From the NCBI GenBank assembly GCA_016928525.1, contig JAFGKO010000385.1, positions 1 through 27,875 of the forward strand: a DNA stretch of 27,875 nucleotides. Reading direction: 5' to 3'. The notes under the pieces are model-generated. The model ran no database searches. It saw nothing but the letters and a program-made list of their open reading frames with translations, and had not been told where the DNA came from. This DNA is from Anaerolineales bacterium. GTDB lineage: Bacteria > Chloroflexota > Anaerolineae > Anaerolineales > Villigracilaceae. A program made the position numbers and the translations under genes. Shown here piece after piece: positions 6,974-12,906 of this stretch. Position 1 is the stretch's first letter; each line of letters starts with the position of its first letter.

Positions 6974-7108
6974 TTAGATATTGACCGCCAGGGAAAGCGC
7001 CATCGAAAGCGCTAATAAAATCGAAATAACGATTACCGCAATTTGTAGATTTCTTTGATAGCGTGTTGGGCGTTGGGTTTTTTGAGAAATTTTCTTTCCT
7101 TTTGCCAT
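6974..7108 (-). CDS. Small single-span membrane protein (44 aa)
   Basis: ATG at 7108 opens a 44-codon frame ending at TAA 6974. The first 20 residues are strongly basic (MAKGKKISQKTQRPTRYQRN). A hydrophobic segment of about 22 residues follows (IAVIVISILLALSMALSLAV), giving one predicted membrane helix with the basic end in the cytoplasm. It starts nine bases after the response regulator stop, so the two are probably co-transcribed. The ribosome binding site is weak. I do not recognise a family; the clean basic-then-hydrophobic layout and tight spacing are the reasons to call it a gene. Confidence 0.6.
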   Translation of the reverse strand: MAKGKKISQKTQRPTRYQRNLQIAVIVISILLALSMALSLAVNI

Positions 7109-7117
7109 CTTACAAAA

Positions 7118-7504
7118 CTAACCTTTCTGGTGCTTTTTGAAGGCCAGATTGATAGCCCTCTCCAACTCTTCGAGCGTAGTCGGTTTCATCACATAACTAT
7201 CTGCGCCCAAATCCATCGCCTCGTCCACTGTCACATCGGCTGCTTCCGAAGAAAGCATGACGATGGGCAGGTTTTCCCACTCTGGGCTGCGGCGCAGGAA
7301 TTCTAGCAGATCCAGACCGCTGAATTCAGGCATGTTGATGTCCAATACCATCATATCGGGGCGTTTCCCGGTTTGCAGGGATTGCACAGCATTACGGGCA
7401 TTGAGAAAACAGGTGGCCTGGAAGTTGAGCAATTTCAGCATCATGCTCATTGCATTGCTCATTTCCTGATCGTCGTCAACAATCCAGACTTGCTTCATAA
7501 TCAT
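7118..7504 (-). CDS. Stand-alone CheY-like response regulator receiver
   Basis: This 128-residue protein is a single receiver domain with no output domain. Key residues are visible: the acidic pocket D10-D12 in WIVDDDQE, phosphoacceptor D55 in MVLDINMPEFSG, S85 in IVMLSSE and K107 in YVMKPTT. It should take a phosphoryl group from a histidine kinase and act through protein contacts. AAAGG at 7510-7514 lies five bases before ATG 7504, supporting that start over the second ATG two codons later. It sits 28 bases after uvrC on the same strand. No kinase gene is in the window, so the partner is unknown. Confidence 0.9.
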   Translation of the reverse strand: MIMKQVWIVDDDQEMSNAMSMMLKLLNFQATCFLNARNAVQSLQTGKRPDMMVLDINMPEFSGLDLLEFLRRSPEWENLPIVMLSSEAADVTVDEAMDLGADSYVMKPTTLEELERAINLAFKKHQKG

Positions 7505-7532
7505 CCATGCCTTTGGGTCAGGTGCATTTCAG

Positions 7533-9410
7533 CTATTCTAAATGTGCCTTGATGGATTCGGCCACATTTTTTGGCACAATCGTCGTCAATTCATCCATCG
7601 AGGCCTCCCTTATCTTATCAATGGAGCCGAAATGTTTCAAGAGGCTCTTTCGGCGCGATGGGCCAATTCCAGGAACTGTATCGAGCTGTGAAGCAAGTCC
7701 CAGCTTCGAGCGTTGTTTGCGGTGAGCGGTGATGGCGAAGCGATGCGCCTCGTCGCGGATGCGCTGCACGAGATACAGTCCCTGTGAGTGGCGAGGAAGC
7801 AAAGTCGGTTTGGACTTGTGTGGGAAGAATATCTCCTCCTCTTGTTTTGCAAGCCCAACTACGGGAACCTTTTCGGATAACTCGAATTGTTCAAGGACCT
7901 TGACGGCGCGGCCCAGTTGACCTTTGCCCCCATCGATGATGACCAGGTCCGGCAAAAACGAAAATGACGCATCCGGCTTGGCCCCGGGTTGCTGCCCGCT
8001 GAGCGAAGTCGAAGCGTCCTGGGCTGATTGCCATCGGCGGAAACGTCTGGTTAAGACTTCCTCCATCGAAGCAAAGTCATCCGGCGCGCCGATCACGGAA
8101 GCAACATTGAAGCGGCGGTACAAATTCTTGCTCGGGACACCCTGCTCGAAAACAACCATGCTGCCGACCGTAGCTGTCCCCTGCGTGTTGGAAATATCAT
8201 AGCATTCGATGCGGTTGGGGGGCGCGGAAAGTTTCAGCGCCTGCTGGAGTTCCGCCAGCGCCTGTTCCTGCTTGTGCGTATCCGCCTGCCATTGGGCGCG
8301 CAACGCGGACAATGTCTCTGTGGCGTTCTCGGCTGCCAACTCGACCAGTTCGTGTGACTGACCTTCGCGCGGCACAAAAAGTTCCACCTTCTCACCGCCG
8401 TGTCGTGAGCGCAGCCACTGTCCGATGATTTTTGCCTCCTCAATTTCTTCCGGCAGCATCACCTGGTCCGGGACGTTGGCCGCTTCGGTATAGAACTGCT
8501 TGACGAATTGCTGCATAACTTCAGAGTCGCTGGTCTCTTCGGTGCCTTCCAGGATGAAGTATTCCCGTCCGATGAGTTTGCCGCCGCGGATGAAAAAGAT
8601 TTGTACGCAGGCTTCCCCGTCCGCGCGCGCCATGGCGATCACGTCCGAGTCAAGGTAGTCGGTGTTGAAGACGATTTTCTGCCGCTCGATGATGGCCTGG
8701 ATGGCCTTGAGTTGATCGCGGACAGCAGCGGCCTTTTCGAAGCGCAGTTCTTTCGAGGCTTTCTGCATCTCCTTTTCCAGCCGCTTCACAATCGGCTCAG
8801 ATTGTCCATTCAGGAAATCCTGCAGGTCGGCGATCATCTGGCGGTATTCGGCCTGGTTCACGGCTCCGATGCAGGGCGCGGTGCACAGTTTGATGTCGTA
8901 GTAGAGACAGGCGCGGGCGTCGGTTCCGCTGATGTCGCGGTCGCAGGTCAGGTAAGGGAAGATGCGGCGCAGCACGTCCAGGGTCTGATGGACAGCCCAG
9001 ACGGACGTATACGGGCCGAAGTAACGTGAGCCGTCATCGAGCATCTGGCGCGTCACGGTGACTTTCGGGTAAGCATCTGCCCAGTGGATTTTGATGTAGG
9101 GGTATCGTTTGTCGTCTTTCAGCCGGACGTTGAAGCGCGGGCGGTGGCGCTTGATCAGGTTCATCTCGAGGATCAGCGCTTCGAGTTCTGAGCCGACCAC
9201 GATCCATTCGATGTCTGTGATCTCGCGCACCAATCGACGGGTTTTGTTGTCGTGACTGGCATCGCTATGGAAGTACGAACGCACGCGGGCGCGCAGGTTG
9301 ACCGCTTTGCCGACGTAGATAATTTTCCCGTCGGCGTTCTTCATCAAATAGCAGCCGGGTTTGGTGGGTAAGGTATCGAGAATGCCCTGGATGTGCTCGG
9401 AGACTTCCAC
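7533..9410 (-). CDS. uvrC: Excinuclease ABC subunit C
   Basis: UvrC makes both incisions in nucleotide excision repair after UvrAB marks the lesion. The 625-residue protein has all modules in order: GIY-YIG nuclease at about 15-95 (PGCYLM, KIIYVGKAVNLRARV), the UVR segment that contacts UvrB (about 207-245, with LRFEKAAAVRDQL), the RNase H-like 5' nuclease (ECYDISNTQGT and DLVIIDGGKGQLG) and a C-terminal helix-hairpin-helix region (VPGIGPSRRKSLLKHFGS). An in-frame stop four codons upstream limits the start to GTG 9410; no strong ribosome binding site is seen. The linker before LPDLVIIDGG holds an unusual low-complexity stretch (QDASTSLSGQQPGAKPDAS) encoded partly by a palindromic repeat. Confidence 0.96.
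   Translation of the reverse strand: MEVSEHIQGILDTLPTKPGCYLMKNADGKIIYVGKAVNLRARVRSYFHSDASHDNKTRRLVREITDIEWIVVGSELEALILEMNLIKRHRPRFNVRLKDDKRYPYIKIHWADAYPKVTVTRQMLDDGSRYFGPYTSVWAVHQTLDVLRRIFPYLTCDRDISGTDARACLYYDIKLCTAPCIGAVNQAEYRQMIADLQDFLNGQSEPIVKRLEKEMQKASKELRFEKAAAVRDQLKAIQAIIERQKIVFNTDYLDSDVIAMARADGEACVQIFFIRGGKLIGREYFILEGTEETSDSEVMQQFVKQFYTEAANVPDQVMLPEEIEEAKIIGQWLRSRHGGEKVELFVPREGQSHELVELAAENATETLSALRAQWQADTHKQEQALAELQQALKLSAPPNRIECYDISNTQGTATVGSMVVFEQGVPSKNLYRRFNVASVIGAPDDFASMEEVLTRRFRRWQSAQDASTSLSGQQPGAKPDASFSFLPDLVIIDGGKGQLGRAVKVLEQFELSEKVPVVGLAKQEEEIFFPHKSKPTLLPRHSQGLYLVQRIRDEAHRFAITAHRKQRSKLGLASQLDTVPGIGPSRRKSLLKHFGSIDKIREASMDELTTIVPKNVAESIKAHLE
7998..8015. repeat. Palindromic GCTGAGCGAAGTCGAAGC repeat inside uvrC
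   Basis: GCTGAGCGAAGTCGAAGC is a short, partly palindromic sequence that I recall as a frequent dispersed element in diverse bacterial genomes. Here it lies in the coding region for a non-conserved UvrC linker and is read in frame as part of STSLSGQQ. Confidence 0.5.
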
Positions 9411-9540
9411 GGGGCAATTTTACTGCTTCTTACATTAATAGGCGAACTTTCATTCAAATTTTTACTTTGAAAAACATTGGTTTTAGCTCAAACATTTGCG
9501 CAGCACACAGTAACATATGGTTAATCGCCCATTTTGGTAC

Positions 9541-9569
9541 TTGAAGTCGGAATCTGGATGTGCTATAAA
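9541..9569 (+). promoter_or_regulatory. Sigma-70-like promoter of the Yip1-like gene
   Basis: TTGAAG at 9541-9546 and TATAAA at 9564-9569 are separated by exactly 17 bases. Transcription would begin near 9576, about 20 bases before the start codon. The rest of the 186-base gap from 9411 shows no gene. Confidence 0.6.
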
Positions 9570-9596
9570 GGTACAAACCACTATAAGGAGGATGCG

Positions 9597-10340
9597 ATGT
9601 CAGAATTTTCGAACGAACCTATGGTTCCTGAAAGTGTCCAACCTATGTCGATGATCGATACATGGATGGCCGCTTTAACGAAGCCAAACGAAGGCACTTT
9701 TGCCAGGATTGTGGCCCAGCCCGGCGCTTCTGCGTCAAAGGCATTTCTGTGGGTGTTTGTCGCTTCGCTGCTGACTTCCTTTGCCAGTTTTATTGCCCAG
9801 GCTGTTAGTTCTGGGGGGCAATTGGAAAGCTTGCGCCAGTTTTTGCCGCCCGAGATTGCCCGTGAATTGCCAGTTGGCGCAACTCCCTCGATGGGCATTG
9901 GGACAGTCATCTGTGGAGCGCCTGTTGCCGCCGTCTTCGGGGTGCTAGGTTTTGCGATTGGTGTAGCCCTCATACAATGGGTGGCAAAGCTCTTCGGGGG
10001 TACTGGTTCTTTCGATAAGCTGGCTTATGCTTTTGCAGCTATCACAGTGCCCGTTTCTGTAATCTCGGCAGTTTTGGCGCTGGTAGGGATCATACCTATC
10101 ATCGGCATTTTAACGGGCTTGATCAGTTTCGGTTTGAGCATTTATGTAATCGTACTCGAAGTGCTGGCTGTAAAAGCAGTGAACAGATTGGATACAGGCA
10201 AAGCTGTTGGCGCCGTGTTGTTGCCGGGATTGGCGATCCTCCTGGTTATTTGCTGTTGTGTCATAGTCGTCGTGCTTGCCTTGGGACCCGCGATTTCTGA
10301 AGTGTTCGACAGCATCAATCAGAGCCTGGGCGGTTTTTAG
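9597..10340 (+). CDS. Yip1-like multi-span membrane protein
   Basis: An AAGGAGG site at 9585-9591, five bases before ATG 9597, fixes the start although the frame is open further upstream. The 247-residue product begins with a hydrophilic segment including MIDTWMAALTKPNEGTFARI, which matches the usual lead-in of Yip1-domain proteins. About five hydrophobic helices follow, including FLWVFVASLLTSFASFIAQA, AVFGVLGFAIGVALIQWVA, VPVSVISAVLALVGIIPIIG and a very hydrophobic C-terminal LAILLVICCCVIVVVLALG. Bacterial members have no established function. It stands alone between its own promoter and a strong terminator. Confidence 0.75.
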   Translation: MSEFSNEPMVPESVQPMSMIDTWMAALTKPNEGTFARIVAQPGASASKAFLWVFVASLLTSFASFIAQAVSSGGQLESLRQFLPPEIARELPVGATPSMGIGTVICGAPVAAVFGVLGFAIGVALIQWVAKLFGGTGSFDKLAYAFAAITVPVSVISAVLALVGIIPIIGILTGLISFGLSIYVIVLEVLAVKAVNRLDTGKAVGAVLLPGLAILLVICCCVIVVVLALGPAISEVFDSINQSLGGF

Positions 10341-10386
10341 TCATACAAGAAAGCGGATACTTGCTCGCTACTTTCCAAAAGGATAG

Positions 10387-10412
10387 CCGCCTGCGTTGGC
10401 AGGCGGTTTTTT
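10387..10412 (+). terminator. Strong intrinsic terminator after the Yip1-like gene
   Basis: CCGCCTGC (10387-10394) pairs perfectly with GCAGGCGG (10399-10406) around GTTG, followed by TTTTTT (10407-10412). This is a textbook rho-independent terminator. Confidence 0.9.
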
Positions 10413-10432
10413 CTGTTAGGAACTGACGAGGG

Positions 10433-10438
10433 TATAAT
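10433..10438 (+). promoter_or_regulatory. Probable -10 element of pncC
   Basis: A consensus TATAAT lies 26 bases before the pncC start. No convincing -35 hexamer is seen at the usual spacing. It sits just after the terminator of the preceding gene, so a promoter is expected here. Confidence 0.5.
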
Positions 10439-10464
10439 GAGCCAAATTTCCGCAGGAAGTGATT

Positions 10465-10947
10465 ATGCCAGATTCAATTGAAGTCTTCATCGGTCAAGTA
10501 CTGCGTGACAAGGGTCTCAAGCTTGCCACAGCCGAGTCGTGTACAGGTGGCCTGATAGCAGACCGGATCACGAACGTGCCCGGTTCATCCGAATACTTTC
10601 GTGGCGGTATCGTTGCCTATGCTTATGAGGCCAAAGTGGCCTTGCTGGATGTTTCTTGGGATACCCTGCGCACGTACGGTGCTGTCAGCAAGGAGACAGT
10701 GATAGAAATGGCGCGCGGCGCGCGTGTTGCGCTTGGCGCAGATATTGCCATTTCCGTCAGCGGTATTGCCGGTCCTGGTGGCGGCCTGCCCGACAAACCG
10801 GTTGGAACCACCTGGATCGGTCTTTCCACAACTGAGGGAGATTGGACGCGCAGGTTTACCTGGGATGGGGACCGCTTACAGAACAAAGCCCTGTCGGCAG
10901 ATGCGGCCCTGGAATTGCTCAAAGATTACCTGGAAGGCAATTTGTGA
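10465..10947 (+). CDS. pncC: Nicotinamide-nucleotide amidase (CinA C-terminal domain)
   Basis: PncC deamidates NMN to nicotinic acid mononucleotide, recycling the NMN made for example by DNA ligase. The 160-residue protein is the stand-alone CinA C-terminal domain. It shows the nucleophile motif LATAESCTGGL (S25), the segment FRGGIVAYAYEAKVALL, YGAVSKETV and the glycine-rich SGIAGPGGG before KPVGTTWIGL. AGGAAG at 10454-10459 lies five bases before ATG 10465, preferred over the in-frame GTG 10459. The stop overlaps the next gene's GTG by four bases. No competence-type N-terminal MoCF domain is attached. Confidence 0.92.
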   Translation: MPDSIEVFIGQVLRDKGLKLATAESCTGGLIADRITNVPGSSEYFRGGIVAYAYEAKVALLDVSWDTLRTYGAVSKETVIEMARGARVALGADIAISVSGIAGPGGGLPDKPVGTTWIGLSTTEGDWTRRFTWDGDRLQNKALSADAALELLKDYLEGNL

Positions 10948-11621
10948 GCATCGTCGTCCTGATTTCGGCCATCACCGAGTGGGTCGCTGTCAAAGCAGCG
11001 CTTTCCTCAACCGATATTCGAACCACCCCCTATGGCGAATGCTTTGACGCGACGATTGACTCTCAGAATGTGACCTTCTTCCATGCGGGTTGGGGCAAAG
11101 CTGCCTCGGCCGGCGCGATGCAATATGTGATCGATCATTATTCTCCGGATGTGACCATCAATCTGGGAACCTGCGGCGGCTTCGAAGGCGAGGTCGAGTT
11201 GGATGACGTCATCCTGGTGGAACGGACGTTCATCTATGACATTGTCGAATTGATGGGCGATTTTGGTTCGGTTCCGGACTATTACGCCTCAAGCCTGGAC
11301 TTGAGTTGGCTGCCGGAACCCTATCCTTTTCCGGTCCGACGCGGGATTCTGGCTTCCGCTGACAGCGATCTGATGCCTGAGAAAATTCCGCAGCTCAAGG
11401 CGCAAGGCGCCATCGTTGCAGACTGGGAGTCGGCTGCGCTTGCCTGGGTGGCGCGAAAGAACGGTGCGCGCTTGCTGATTCTGCGCGCCGTCAGCGACCT
11501 GGTCAGCGAACAGGGTGGCGAGGCGTATGACAATATTGAACTGTTCAAAGAACGGACAAAGGGGATTATGCGCCGTTTGATCGATCAATTACCGGGTTGG
11601 ATTACCGCAATCAAGCTATGA
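10944..11621 (+). CDS. Purine nucleosidase/phosphorylase family (MTA/SAH nucleosidase-like)
   Basis: The start is taken as GTG 10944, which overlaps the pncC stop as GTGA; the open frame further upstream lies inside pncC. The 225-residue product has the phosphorylase-superfamily pattern: hydrophobic VVLISAITEW start, INLGTCGGFEG, the DDVILVERTF strand, and a C-terminal DWESAALAWVARKNGARLLI followed by LRAVSDL. The E-S pair and the acidic residue of RAVSD correspond to the ribose- and base-binding positions of MTA/SAH nucleosidase and futalosine hydrolase. The exact nucleoside is unknown. Coupling to pncC suggests a nucleotide-salvage pair, which is inference. Confidence 0.75.
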   Translation: MSIVVLISAITEWVAVKAALSSTDIRTTPYGECFDATIDSQNVTFFHAGWGKAASAGAMQYVIDHYSPDVTINLGTCGGFEGEVELDDVILVERTFIYDIVELMGDFGSVPDYYASSLDLSWLPEPYPFPVRRGILASADSDLMPEKIPQLKAQGAIVADWESAALAWVARKNGARLLILRAVSDLVSEQGGEAYDNIELFKERTKGIMRRLIDQLPGWITAIKL

Positions 11622-11667
11622 AGCGGTAGCAGGTTGAGGGTCAGGTATGACGCGGTAGGTTTTGAAT

Positions 11668-11700
11668 TGATGCCCGCTAAGTAACAAGCGGCATCATCTT
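11668..11700. terminator. Weak hairpin in a convergent gap
   Basis: TGATGCCCGCT (11668-11678) and AGCGGCATCA (11687-11696) pair with one bulged C. Only a short TCTTT follows. It lies between the converging nucleosidase and LysM genes, where a terminator is expected. Confidence 0.45.
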
Positions 11701-11733
11701 TAGGAAGATTCTTGGAAGTAGTTCATTGGTTCT

Positions 11734-12348
11734 TTATGGCTTGGGGATTTGGAGAATCTGCCCGGCATAGATCATAGTGTTGTCCAGATTATTGGCTGCC
11801 TGGATTGCTTCCACGCTTACACCAAACCTGAGCGCGATGCCGCCCAGTGTGTCACGATTTTGAACGGTGTAAAGGATCTGTGTGGGAGTGGAAGTAATGG
11901 ATGCTGTCGGGGTCGGTGTTTTTGTTGGAATGGATGTCTTGGTGGGAGGCAATGTCTCGGTCGGCGTAAATGAGATGGTAGCTGTTTCGGTCGCGCTGGG
12001 GAGGGGCATCGGCGTGTCTGTTGGTCCGAAGGTGGCCGTCACGACCAGAATCTCAGGTGAAGGACAGTTACATTGATCATCTGGTTTTAGCGTTTCAGTT
12101 GGCGTCAGCGTGATAGTCGCTGTTGGGGATGCTGTAGGCGTAATGCTTGGGATCAGGGTCGGCGTATTTGTCTTCAATTTGACCAGGGTGGGTAGCTTGG
12201 GTCCGCCGCTAAGCAAGACATAAATCGTGGATGCCAATATGATAAGCAAGAGCAAGCCTTTGCTTATATCTGCAAACGTGAAAGGGAACCTGCGTCCCTG
12301 ACGCCGCCGGTAGGCCTCGATCACATCTGCAGAACTGTTTTTTACCAT
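11734..12348 (-). CDS. Membrane-anchored LysM-domain protein
   Basis: This 204-residue protein has a short basic cytoplasmic N-terminus (RRRQGRR), one membrane helix at about 29-47 (SKGLLLLIILASTIYVLL) and a long Thr/Pro-rich linker at about 54-158. A single C-terminal LysM domain follows at about 159-202, with YTVQNRDTLGGIALRFGVS and YAGQILQIP. LysM binds peptidoglycan or related N-acetylglucosamine glycans, so the protein probably holds the membrane to the wall. Two closely spaced cysteines in the linker (QCNCPSP) are unusual for such a region. AAAAGGA lies seven bases before ATG 12348. No enzymatic domain is present. Confidence 0.85.
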   Translation of the reverse strand: MVKNSSADVIEAYRRRQGRRFPFTFADISKGLLLLIILASTIYVLLSGGPKLPTLVKLKTNTPTLIPSITPTASPTATITLTPTETLKPDDQCNCPSPEILVVTATFGPTDTPMPLPSATETATISFTPTETLPPTKTSIPTKTPTPTASITSTPTQILYTVQNRDTLGGIALRFGVSVEAIQAANNLDNTMIYAGQILQIPKP

Positions 12349-12400
12349 AGAAGCGTCCTTTTAAAACAAATGTACTAGTCAAATATTACGGGCATCATGC

Positions 12401-12406
12401 TACAAT
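12401..12406 (+). promoter_or_regulatory. -10 element placed for a leaderless transcript
   Basis: TACAAT ends six bases before ATG 12413. A start at the usual distance would put the first transcribed base at or next to the A of ATG. No Shine-Dalgarno sequence is present in the intervening bases, and the -35 region is weak. Confidence 0.45.
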
Positions 12407-12412
12407 TACCGG

Positions 12413-12883
12413 ATGAAACAAGCTATTATTCTCACTTCCGATGATCCAGTTCTACAAAAACTGGATTTCAAGCCGTACCGCAGCAGTGTTGAAAGGCACT
12501 TCAAGCGCTTCATGCCGGACCCCGGGCAGCCACAGGAAATCGATATTGTCACTCCCTGGGGCGAAACGCTCACGGCGCAGGCTGGCGATTATTTGGTTAG
12601 CGAGTTGGATAAACCCGATGACGTCTGGCCAGTAGAGGCCGATATTTTCGAAAGCACCTACACCATTTTGCGTCCCGGAATTTGCATAAAGAGCGCATTG
12701 ACCTATCTCGTACCGATGACCGACGTGACCGGCGGTGATCAGGATCGGAGAGTAACCGTACACGCGTTGGAAGGGCCTCAAACAGTGCGCGCTGGCGATT
12801 TCTACCTGGCCAAAGGAGTCCAGGGCGAAATCTGGTCTTATCCCAAAGAAAAAATCGGCCAGACAATGGTACCTGCTGATTAA
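12413..12883 (+). CDS. Duplicated PGDYG-like protein
   Basis: This 156-residue cytoplasmic protein has no signal or membrane segment. Two related units are visible. The first (about 44-85) has TPWGETLTAQAGDYLVSEL, then VWPVEADIFESTY. The second (about 118-150) has LEGPQTVRAGDFYLAKG, then EIWSYPKEKIGQTM. Both follow the pattern of the PGDYG family: an AGDY/F core, a short loop, a conserved W and a closing hydrophobic segment. The biochemical role of that family is unknown to me. It faces the minus-strand TIR/SLATT/SLOG operon, ending 23 bases from its last gene at a shared palindrome. That position may reflect association, but it is not on the operon transcript. Confidence 0.65.
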   Translation: MKQAIILTSDDPVLQKLDFKPYRSSVERHFKRFMPDPGQPQEIDIVTPWGETLTAQAGDYLVSELDKPDDVWPVEADIFESTYTILRPGICIKSALTYLVPMTDVTGGDQDRRVTVHALEGPQTVRAGDFYLAKGVQGEIWSYPKEKIGQTMVPAD

Positions 12884-12898
12884 TCTGCAGATACCATT
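12865..12898. terminator. 34-base palindrome, probable bidirectional terminator
   Basis: AATGGTA at 12865-12871 and TACCATT at 12892-12898 bound a palindrome centred on GATTAATC. The arms differ at two positions. It covers the stop codon of the PGDYG-like gene and lies just before the end of the converging operon. It is symmetrical, so it could serve both transcripts or be a protein-binding site. Confidence 0.5.
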
Positions 12899-12906
12899 TG
12901 TACATT

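Noticed and set aside
5744..9410. Treating uvrC through tsaC as one certain operon.
   Set aside because: A terminator-like hairpin at 6920-6948 and palindromes in three gaps make a single transcript doubtful, so only close pairs were described as coupled.
11734..12348. Including the LysM protein in the TIR/SLATT system.
   Set aside because: It is transcribed separately from beyond the PGDYG-like gene and has an ordinary cell-wall anchor layout; nothing ties it to the operon.
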